Both the position numbers and the translations under genes were made by a program. The notes beneath the pieces are model-generated. The model worked only from the letters and a program-made list of their open reading frames with translations, was not told the DNA's origin and ran no database searches. Positions 1 through 6,800 of a stretch of 7,994 bases of DNA are shown here, piece by piece. Each line of letters starts with the position of its first letter. Position 1 is the first letter of the stretch. Origin of the DNA: Deltaproteobacteria bacterium (GTDB lineage: Bacteria > Desulfobacterota > Deferrimicrobia > Deferrimicrobiales > Deferrimicrobiaceae); NCBI GenBank assembly GCA_017889845.1, contig JAGGAJ010000079.1, positions 1-7,994 on the forward strand. The letters are read 5' to 3'.

Positions 1-866
1 TCATGCTCACCCTGAGCCTGAACGTGGTGAACGGCTACATGGGCGAGTTCTCGTGTTCCCACCCCGGCTTCATGGCCCTGGGCGCCTACTGCGCCTCGGT
101 GTTGACCATTGGCCTGTTCGTCAATGCAAAACTCCTTGGAACCGCTTCCCTCCCTCCGGCCCTTGGACCGTTCCTGTTTCCCGCAGCCCTGGTCCTGGGC
201 GGAGTCGTCGCGTCCATCGGGGCCCTGCTGGTCGCGGTCCCTTCCTTCCGGACGAGGGGCGACTACCTGGCCATCATCTCCCTCGCGTTCCTGTTCATCG
301 TCAAGAGCCTGATCGAGAACCTGGAGTTCGTCCGCGGGCCGCGTGGCTTGAGCGGGCAGCCGGATCTAGCCGACCTGCCCACGGTGTTCCTCTGGACCGT
401 CCTCTGCGTGTGGAGCGTCAACAATTTCGTCCGCTCGACGGTCGGGAAGGCCCTCAATGCGGTGCGGGACAACGAAATGGCGGCCGATGCCATGACGGTC
501 GACACCCGAAGGACAAAGATGGTGGCGTTTCTTTTCGCGGCCTTCTGGGCCGGTGTCGCGGGGGGGCTTTTCGCTCACGTGATGCGATACGTCAACCCGG
601 GAAACTTCGGGATCCAGAATCTCGCCGAGGTCCTGGCCATGGTGTACTTCGGAGGCCTGAACTCCGTGTACGGATCCATCGTCGGCGCCGTCAGCATCAG
701 CCTCCTCGGGGAAGCCCTCCGTCCGCTGGAGATCTTCAAGTGGATCGTCATTCCGCTCCTGCTCATCCTCGTGATGATTTTCCGGCCGACGGGCCTGATC
801 GCGTTCCGGGATCTCGACGTCAGGAACCTCCTCCAGCCGAAGAGGAAGCAGGACGGAGAGGCATGA
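1..866 (+). CDS. livM: Branched-chain amino acid/carboxylate ABC transporter permease LivM (5' partial)
   Basis: Inner-membrane permease subunit of a Liv-type (HAAT family) ABC importer, which normally pairs with LivH to form the channel. The visible protein opens with the family's N-terminal signature (SLNVVNGYMGEFS, then GFMALGAY) and has about seven or eight hydrophobic segments. Residues about 148-164, counted from the ATG at 3 (GKALNAVRDNEMAADAM), match the cytoplasmic coupling loop that docks on the ATPases. The C-terminal part has the usual YFGGLNSVYGSIVGA and IFRPTGLI motifs. LivM proteins usually carry some 20-40 more residues before the LNxVNGY motif, so the ATG at 3 is probably internal and the true start lies upstream of the window. 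The stop codon overlaps the livG start (ATGA at 863-866), so the two are translationally coupled. Substrate cannot be read from the permease; Liv-type systems also import aromatic and other carboxylates and amides. Confidence 0.93.
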   Translation, partial: MLTLSLNVVNGYMGEFSCSHPGFMALGAYCASVLTIGLFVNAKLLGTASLPPALGPFLFPAALVLGGVVASIGALLVAVPSFRTRGDYLAIISLAFLFIVKSLIENLEFVRGPRGLSGQPDLADLPTVFLWTVLCVWSVNNFVRSTVGKALNAVRDNEMAADAMTVDTRRTKMVAFLFAAFWAGVAGGLFAHVMRYVNPGNFGIQNLAEVLAMVYFGGLNSVYGSIVGAVSISLLGEALRPLEIFKWIVIPLLLILVMIFRPTGLIAFRDLDVRNLLQPKRKQDGEA

Positions 867-1639
867 CGTTGCCGCTCCTTCAGGTACGGAACATGTCCCA
901 CGACTTCGGGGGATTGCGCGCCGTCCGCGACTACAACCTGGAGATCGGATCCGGCCAGATCCGGGGATTGATCGGGCCGAACGGTGCGGGAAAGACCACC
1001 ATCTTCAACCTCATTACCGGCATCTACAAGCCGAGCGAGGGCGAGATTTTCCTGGACGGGAGGAAAATCGACGGCCTGCCGCCCAACCGGATCGCCTCCG
1101 GTGGCGTGGGCAGGACATTCCAGAACCTTCTCCTGTGGAGACACATGACCGTCCTAGAGCACGTGAAGATGGCCCACTACTCGAAAATCCGGTACGGGTT
1201 GTTCGGGGCCTTCTTCGGGACACCCGCCCGCCACAGGGAAGAGGCGGGGATCGAAGAGAAGGCGGTTCGCCTCCTGGACAGGATGGGCATTCGCCACCTC
1301 GCGGATCAGGTAGTCCTCAACCTGCCGTACGGCGCGCAGAGAAGGGTGGAGATGGCCCGGGCCCTGGCAACGGAGCCCAGGGTCCTCCTCCTGGACGAGC
1401 CGACGGCGGGGATGAACCCGGAAGAGCTGGTGCAGATCATGGAGATCATCCGCCGGGTCCATGGCGAGTTCGGCCTGGCGATTCTCCTCATCGAGCACAG
1501 GATGAAGGTGGTCATGGAGCTGTGCGACACCATCCAGACCCTCGACTTCGGTGCGGTCATCGCGGAGGGGACGCCCGGGGAGATCCAGAACAACCCCAGG
1601 GTCATCGATGCCTATCTGGGGCAGGAGAGGGCGGACTGA
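863..1639 (+). CDS. livG: Liv-type ABC transporter ATP-binding protein LivG
   Basis: Cytoplasmic ATPase of the Liv importer, 258 residues, full length for the family. Walker A is GPNGAGKTT at residues 38-46, the Q-loop is TFQN with Gln87, the ABC signature is LPYGAQRR at 154-161 (a normal LivG variant of LSGGQ), Walker B is LLLDEP at 175-180 and the switch histidine is His212 in IEHR. A longer open frame extends upstream, but the ATG at 863 gives the standard N terminus and overlaps the livM stop. A purine-rich GGACGGAGAG lies directly before the start and can serve as ribosome binding site together with coupling from livM. Its stop TGA shares one base with the livF ATG at 1639. It should form a heterodimer with LivF beneath the LivH/LivM permeases and power uptake by ATP hydrolysis. 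Confidence 0.95.
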   Translation: MTLPLLQVRNMSHDFGGLRAVRDYNLEIGSGQIRGLIGPNGAGKTTIFNLITGIYKPSEGEIFLDGRKIDGLPPNRIASGGVGRTFQNLLLWRHMTVLEHVKMAHYSKIRYGLFGAFFGTPARHREEAGIEEKAVRLLDRMGIRHLADQVVLNLPYGAQRRVEMARALATEPRVLLLDEPTAGMNPEELVQIMEIIRRVHGEFGLAILLIEHRMKVVMELCDTIQTLDFGAVIAEGTPGEIQNNPRVIDAYLGQERAD

Positions 1640-2352
1640 TGCTGTTGACGGTGGAGGAGCTGCGGGTTTCCTACGACAACATCAAGGCCCTCCACGGGGT
1701 CAGCTTCCGGATCGACGAGGGGGAGATCGTCTGCATCATCGGCGCCAACGGAGCGGGGAAGAGCACCACCTTGCGGGCGATTTCCCGCCTCGTCCCGGTC
1801 GAAGCGGGGACGAAAATGACCTTTCTGGGACGGGACCTTCTCCAATACCCCGCGGACAAGGTGGTCAGCGTGCTCGGCATCTCCCATGTCCCCGAAGGAA
1901 GGCGCCTGTTCGATAACCTGACGGTCATGGAGAACCTTCGGCTCGCGACGTTCGCCAGGAAGGACGGCAAGGCGGTCGGGAACGATCTGGAACGGGTGTT
2001 TTCGATCTTCCCGCGGCTTTCCGAGCGGCAGGGCCAGAAGGCCGGAACGCTGAGCGGCGGCGAGCAGCAGATGCTGGCCGTCGGGCGGGCGTTCATGAGC
2101 GGCAGGAAGATCATGCTCCTGGACGAGCCCTCCATGGGGCTGGCTCCCCTGCTCATGATGAACGTGTTCGACTCGCTGAAGGAAATCAATCGGGAAGGAA
2201 CCACCATCCTGGTCGTCGAGCAGAATGCCCGCATGGCGCTTCAATTCGCCGGTCGGGGGTATCTGCTGGAGAACGGCAAGGTCGTCCTCGAGGGCAGGTC
2301 CGGGGATCTTCTCTCCGATCCCCGGGTCAAGAAGGCGTACCTCGGAGGGTGA
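1639..2352 (+). CDS. livF: Liv-type ABC transporter ATP-binding protein LivF
   Basis: Second ATPase of the Liv importer, 237 residues, a typical LivF length. Walker A is GANGAGKST at residues 35-43. The LivF-specific HVPEGRRLF element (83-91) replaces the usual Q-loop, the signature is LSGGEQQ at 138-144 and Walker B is LLDEPS at 160-165. The switch position is Gln in VVEQNAR, the normal state in LivF and not a defect. AGGAGAGG at 1623-1630, eight bases before the ATG, is a good ribosome binding site inside the end of livG and supports this start over the much longer upstream open frame. It is the last gene of the operon seen here. The next gene is convergent and ends 36 bases away, and no clear hairpin plus T-tract terminator is visible between them. 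Confidence 0.95.
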   Translation: MLLTVEELRVSYDNIKALHGVSFRIDEGEIVCIIGANGAGKSTTLRAISRLVPVEAGTKMTFLGRDLLQYPADKVVSVLGISHVPEGRRLFDNLTVMENLRLATFARKDGKAVGNDLERVFSIFPRLSERQGQKAGTLSGGEQQMLAVGRAFMSGRKIMLLDEPSMGLAPLLMMNVFDSLKEINREGTTILVVEQNARMALQFAGRGYLLENGKVVLEGRSGDLLSDPRVKKAYLGG

Positions 2353-2388
2353 CGGACCCACGGTGCCCGGGCCGCCCGCATCCCGCGC

Positions 2389-3126
2389 CTATTTCGTCTT
2401 CTTCAGCTCTTCCACCAGCGGGGCTGCCCCCTTGTTGCCGACCGATCTCTTGACGATGATATCCACGGGAGTCGCATCCTTGCCGTAGTAGGCCTTGTTG
2501 AGGCCTTCCCGGACGCCGACGTACGAACCATCCAGATTCATCCCTGCGTACAGCCCTTTCGACTTCGTGAAGGAAATGAAATCGGCGGTGATGTCCGCCT
2601 TCGCCCCGGCGCCTACCGGCCCGAGAGCGATGGAGGTGTCTCCACCCAGCCTGAATTTCGAGGTGAGCAGGGAATCAACCCCTTTCTGGCTCATCACCAG
2701 CACGACCACTTCCGCCGCTTCCCCGCCGATCTGCAGACCGAAGCTCACCGAACCCAGCGTGTAGAAAGCGGGGGGGCTCCAGTCCCCCGTCTTGCCATCT
2801 CTCGCCAGGAGGACGCCGGTGCCGCCCGAACCGCCGAGGATGTATCCCGCCTTGAGCACCTGCGGATAGATCAGCACGCCTTTCGCCGTCTTGATGTGCT
2901 CCCGAAACCATTCGTAGTCCTTGTCCCGGATGAAACCGCTGAGGGTGACGCGCGATTTGTCGACGATCCCCTGCGCGTCCTCCTCGTCGGCCGCCATCGC
3001 TCCCGGCGTTGCGGCGAAGAGGATCATCGCCGCGAGGACCGTTGCGAATGCAAATAGCCAGCCTCCGGTTTTCCCTGTCCGCTCCTGCTTCATCTTCTTC
3101 CTCTCCTCGTGCAGATTCGACGGCAT
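2389..3126 (-). CDS. Exported SYLF/Ysc84 lipid-binding-domain protein
   Basis: A 245-residue protein with a signal sequence and one SYLF (Ysc84) domain. The hydrophobic core is at about residues 23-39, followed by a likely signal peptidase I site after AMA (Ala45). The SYLF fold runs from about residue 70 to 230. Typical motifs are AKGVLIYPQVLKAGYILGGSGGTGVL, GLQIGGEAAEVVVLVMSQKGVDSL, FRLGGDTSIALGPVGAG, then SKGLYAGMNLDGSYV and the final AYYG. In eukaryotes this domain binds phosphoinositides and actin; bacterial members are periplasmic or envelope proteins of largely unknown role, often annotated simply as lipid-binding. TAAGGAG seven bases before the ATG at 3126 supports this start. Met12 (3093) also has a purine-rich site upstream and would give a shorter, more standard signal peptide. 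It lies 43 bases downstream of the 3D-domain gene on the same strand, so the two are probably co-transcribed. Confidence 0.9.
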   Translation of the reverse strand: MPSNLHEERKKMKQERTGKTGGWLFAFATVLAAMILFAATPGAMAADEEDAQGIVDKSRVTLSGFIRDKDYEWFREHIKTAKGVLIYPQVLKAGYILGGSGGTGVLLARDGKTGDWSPPAFYTLGSVSFGLQIGGEAAEVVVLVMSQKGVDSLLTSKFRLGGDTSIALGPVGAGAKADITADFISFTKSKGLYAGMNLDGSYVGVREGLNKAYYGKDATPVDIIVKRSVGNKGAAPLVEELKKTK

Positions 3127-3133
3127 TTTTGAT

Positions 3134-3140
3134 CTCCTTA
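3134..3140 (-). promoter_or_regulatory. Ribosome binding site of the SYLF gene
   Basis: Read on the minus strand, TAAGGAG is a near-perfect Shine-Dalgarno sequence, spaced seven bases from the ATG at 3126. It favours the longer 245-residue start over Met12. Confidence 0.7.
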
Positions 3141-3169
3141 TCCCCCCGGGAAATAGGCCTGTCCGCTTT

Positions 3170-3634
3170 TCAGGGACGTCCCGGTTTTACCTCGACGTAC
3201 CGCTGCTGGATACCGAACTCGAGGGCCTTGTCGACCTCGTCCGTCCTCATCGCGATGTCGACGCGATGGGCGAATCGCCGGTGCGTGCGGTCGAGGACGA
3301 CGCACTCGCCGTACCCTTCGATGTGCAGGATCGTCTCCGGATCGACGAAGTTCGCGGCGCAGACCTTGAGCCCTCGCGCGACGAGGCGGCAGAGGTCCCG
3401 CCCCGTTGCCCCGATGCACGGCTCGTCGCCCGTCTGCTCCCTCACCCCAACATTGTAGGCGGTCACTTCCCGGACGAGCCCGGCGGCCCGGTTTTCGACG
3501 ACTTCGGCCTGTATATCGACGGCCATGATCTCCGGCCCGACCCCTGGAGGGCGCGGAGCCGGCATTTCGGCTCTGGATCCCATCCAGAAAAAAACCACGG
3601 CATTCACGAGGACGAGCAGGATCGTTCTTTTCAT
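3170..3634 (-). CDS. Exported or membrane-anchored 3D-domain (double-psi beta-barrel) protein
   Basis: A 154-residue protein with a short basic start (MKR) and a hydrophobic segment at residues 5-18, which is a signal anchor or signal peptide. The region from about 55 to 149 fits the 3D domain shared with MltA- and Rpf/YuiC-like peptidoglycan-acting proteins: VTAYN, then ATG, and the three Asp that name the domain, in VDPETI (Asp98), VLDRTHRR (Asp115) and RVDIAM (Asp126). The usual DTGG around the second Asp is DRTH here. Four cysteines (73, 82, 92, 111) inside the domain could form disulfides in the periplasm. The likely role is in cell-wall glycan cleavage or binding, inferred from the family only. 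GGAGGTG at 3643-3649 (minus strand, eight bases from the ATG) is a strong ribosome binding site. It is the first gene of the two-gene minus-strand unit and diverges from the crotonase-synthetase gene. Confidence 0.83.
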   Translation of the reverse strand: MKRTILLVLVNAVVFFWMGSRAEMPAPRPPGVGPEIMAVDIQAEVVENRAAGLVREVTAYNVGVREQTGDEPCIGATGRDLCRLVARGLKVCAANFVDPETILHIEGYGECVVLDRTHRRFAHRVDIAMRTDEVDKALEFGIQQRYVEVKPGRP

Positions 3635-3772
3635 CGCAATCCCACCTCCCGTCTCGGATGGAGGCGCGAGCTACACGTCCAGCATATTCGTTTCGATTCA
3701 GTTTATCCTCCCCGGGATTCGGGAAAGTGGATACGGATCCGGGATTGTTTCCGATTTTCCTGCCGATAGTGC

Positions 3773-3821
3773 GGAGGCGTTCTGTCCCCGGGGCGAATCC
3801 CCGGCCCGGGAGGACGCCTCC
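3773..3821. promoter_or_regulatory. Two-tier inverted repeat in the leader of the crotonase-synthetase gene
   Basis: The outer arms GGAGGCGTTCT (3773-3783) and AGGACGCCTCC (3811-3821) pair over 11 positions with one G-U. Inside them CCGGGG (3788-3793) and CCCCGG (3799-3804) form a perfect 6-bp stem around a CGAAT loop. The structure ends 63 bases before the GTG start. No T-tract follows on either strand, so it does not look like an intrinsic terminator. It could be a structured 5' leader or an operator for a dimeric regulator. Pairing is read directly from the bases; function is inference. Confidence 0.55.
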
Positions 3822-3868
3822 AAAGAGGAAACGGACGATGGGAACTTCCCGTTTTCTGTGAGCCGACC

Positions 3869-3874
3869 GGAGGG
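3869..3874 (+). promoter_or_regulatory. Ribosome binding site deciding the start of the crotonase-synthetase gene
   Basis: GGAGGG lies ten bases before GTG 3885 and thirteen before the adjacent GTG 3888. It is the only Shine-Dalgarno-like site close to the point where crotonase homology begins (NRVELDV). A run of eight G (3878-3885) follows it and merges into the start codon. Confidence 0.6.
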
Positions 3875-3884
3875 AAAGGGGGGG

Positions 3885-6800
3885 GTGGTGAACCGCGTCG
3901 AACTCGATGTCGGGGGGGACGGTATCGCCATCGTACGGCTCGGGAGCCCGGACGGGATGAACTCCCTTGGTATCCCGGAGATCGCCCGCTTGATCGAGGT
4001 CGTGGACCGGGTGGTGGGGGACGCCTCGGTCCGGGCGCTGGTCCTTGCCGGAGGAGAAAACTTCTCGGCGGGAACGGACCTCCACCAGACGATGCGCCAT
4101 CGTCTGGACCCCCAAGCCGCGGGGCTCGCCTACCGGTTTCTCGCGGATCAAAAAACCCTGTGCGACCGGATCCGGGGACTGCGGATCCCGACCGTAAGCC
4201 TTGCCCGCGGTCTTTGCGCCGGATCGGCCCTTGGTATCGCCGCCGCCGCGGACTTCCTGATCACCGACGCGACCACGCGGATCCGGCTCCCGGAGGTGAC
4301 GGTCGGTCTTGTCCCCGGTAACGGCGCCACCTGGTTCCTGCCGCGGCGCATGGGTACCGCCGCGGCGAAATACTTCGGTCTGACAGCCTCCCCCATGAAC
4401 GGTAAGCAGGCGGCAGCCCTGGGCCTGGCCCAGGGGTACGCGGGAGCCGACGCCTCGGGATTCCTCGAGGAGCTCCGGAAGGCGAAAGGCGCTCTCGACC
4501 GCCCGCGGATCCTGGGCCTCCTGGATAAACTGGATAAGACGGGAGGTACGCCCGGTTCTCTCCGGGAGGATGTCCGCGAGCTTTCGGAGAGGATCGACCG
4601 GCACTTCGGATTCGGGAAGGCCAACCGGGGCTACCTGGGGGACATCTTCGTCAGCCTGGAGCGGGCCGCGGCGCAAGGGGACCTCTTCGCGCAGGAATCC
4701 CTGGCCTCGATGCGATCGGCCTCGGCCCAGGCGGTTTGGTTGACCGAGTTCCTCGTCGACACCTTTGCCCAGGAAGGCCTTTACGAAGAGGACGAGGCCC
4801 GCGCGGTGGAGCTCAAGTTCGCCCAGGAGATGACGGCAGGATTCGCCCACCTGGAGGGCGTGCTCGGTCTTGAGAAGGGTCTTGTCGCCGGGGGATTCGA
4901 CACCCATCTGGATCGGATCGTTCTCTCGGATGCCAGGGGATTCCGGACGTCGGTCGCGGCCACGCCGGTTTCCACGGGCTGCCGTCTGGCGGAGGACGTG
5001 CCGTTCCCCTACGAGGCGGACGAATACGTGCTCCCCCGGGGGGACTACCATTGCGGGGAGAAGAGCCGGGTGTTGGCGCCCGGTGGCGAGGCCGCCCGCA
5101 CGGTGGACTTCCGCATCGATCTCCGCAACTCCCAGTGGTCGGACGGAAGTGTCACCGACGATCTCGGCGTCATCCGGTCGCTGATGGAGACGCAGACCGG
5201 GTGGCGCGTCGTCCGCCGCGCGTGGCTCGCAAACCCCGAGAAGTTCGAGCTGGACATGGTCTACCCGTACGCGTGGAGCGTGCGGCCGTCGGTTTCCCTG
5301 GACCTGCGCAGCTTCCCGGTGATCCGCCGCTACGAGGACGGCAGGATCAACCCCGCCCGTGCGATCTTCGATCAGCTCGACGCGCAAAACCTTCTGGACG
5401 AGCGCCGGGTGATCAACGTCGGGGAGGACCAGAAGGACGGGAAGAACGTTGACGTCAAGTCGTTCACGTACCGCCAGATCCGGCGGGAGGCCAGCCGCCT
5501 GGCGAACGTCCTGGTCGACATGGGTGTGGCGCCGGGGGACATGATCGTCATCTACATGTCCACGGACATCAAGGGGCTGGTTGCCCAGCTCGCGGCGACG
5601 CTGGTGGGGGCGACCTACCACTTCGTGTTCGGGGCCAAGGGTCCCGACATCTTCAGCGACACCGTACACAACATGGGCGCCAAGGTGATCGTCACCGAGG
5701 ACGGATACCGGGTGGGGGACCGGTCCCGGGAGCTCAAGAAGGATTCCGTCGACGTGGCCCTGAACCGCTACATGCCGCGGGCCGTCTTCCTCGAGCGGCT
5801 CGGAGCGGCGCTTTCGACGCTGCCGGAGGAGCCCGGAGAGGAGGCCCGGGGGATCGCCTCGGCCGTCACCGATCGGCTCGCCGGGAAAGTGACGTACAGC
5901 CGCGACGCCATGCGCGAGTTCCTCGAGGTCGTGCACGAGACGCACATCAAGCGCGTCGTCCTCTCGTCGCTCGACGAAGCCGCGGGGGAAGAGCTCCGGG
6001 GGGCCCTCCGGATGCGGGACGAGTCGATTCGCCGGGCGAAGGCACGGGTTGCGGCAGCCTCGCGCGACGAGCGTGTCTTTGAGCGGTACGCCCCCGTGCT
6101 GGCGGCGGCCTTGCGCGGCGTTCCGGAGGAGGCCGACCCCGGCGACAGCGGGGGCCCCTGGGCGGCCAGCGTGCGTGCCCTCGCCGCCGAACTGTTGAAC
6201 CGTTGGGGGGAGGTCCTCGAGACCGCGGGGGACGCCGTCGAGGTCCGTCACCGCGACTGGCTGAAGAACCACGTTCGGCGGATCGTGCGCGGGACGCCGA
6301 AGCCGACGCTTCCGGCCCTGCTGACCGAGGACGAACAGGTCGGCGTATCGGAATTCATCCTCCGCCACGCGCGGCGGAAGGGCATCGGGGCCGGACACCT
6401 GGAGAGCATCGAGCGGCAAAGAAGGGTCATCGACCGGATCCTTTCGGCTTTCGAGGAACCGTGGGAGCGCGACGAGAAACTCATCGTCTACGATCGCCTG
6501 ACCCGGCTTGGCCTCCTGACGGAGGCGCCCATGACGCCGGGCAGGGACATCCTCTGGGACGACGCCGTCCGGCGGACGGAGGAGAAGCTCAAGGCGGAGG
6601 GGAAGGACATCGACGAGTTCGCGGCGGTCGAGATGGGGGGCGGGGACCCCGCGTTCCTCAGTTATTCCAGCGGTTCCACCGGCCAGCCCAAGGGGATCAT
6701 CTCCCTGGTCGGCGCGACCGTCGCCGGGGGCCAGACCATGTTCAACTCCTTCGGGCTTGCTCCCCACGAGATCCACCACACGTCCACGGACTACGGGTGG

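Larger units (their letters stand above)
3635..3884. other. Divergent intergenic region
   Basis: This 250-base gap separates two divergent transcription units and should hold both promoters. It is less GC-rich at about 3683-3707 and 3742-3760. No convincing -35/-10 pair with 16-18 base spacing was found on either strand. It contains an 8-base palindrome CGGATCCG (3734-3741), a repeated CGGGATT (3713-3719 and 3740-3746, 27 bases apart) and the large inverted repeat listed separately. The reading frame of the downstream gene is open back to 3459, but this stretch shows no recognisable protein motif. Confidence 0.6.

Noticed and set aside
154..161. LivG residues 154-161 (about bases 1322-1345): LPYGAQ in place of LSGGQ, considered as a degenerate signature
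   Set aside because: LivG proteins normally carry LSYG/LPYG-type signatures, so it is not a sign of inactivation.
53..862. N-terminal extension of about 270 residues to livG in the same frame
   Set aside because: The extension is an Arg/Pro-rich shadow of livM. The LivG N terminus starts at ATG 863, overlapping the livM stop.
1135..1638. N-terminal extension of livF in the same frame
   Set aside because: It is a low-complexity shadow of livG. The standard LivF start is ATG 1639 with AGGAGAGG eight bases upstream.
2353..2388. Possible bidirectional terminator between livF and the SYLF gene
   Set aside because: The 36-base gap is GC-rich and contains the palindrome GCCCGGGC (2365-2372), but there is no stem with a usable loop and no T-tract on either strand.
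3745..3770. Sigma-70-like promoter TTGTTT ... GATAGT on the plus strand
   Set aside because: The spacer is only 14 bases and the -10 match is weak, so it does not meet a credible promoter standard.
3525..3884. In-frame ATG at 3525 as an earlier start for the fusion gene
   Set aside because: The frame is open back to 3459, but this would run antisense through the 3D-domain gene, has no domain similarity, and a better-placed ribosome binding site exists before GTG 3885.
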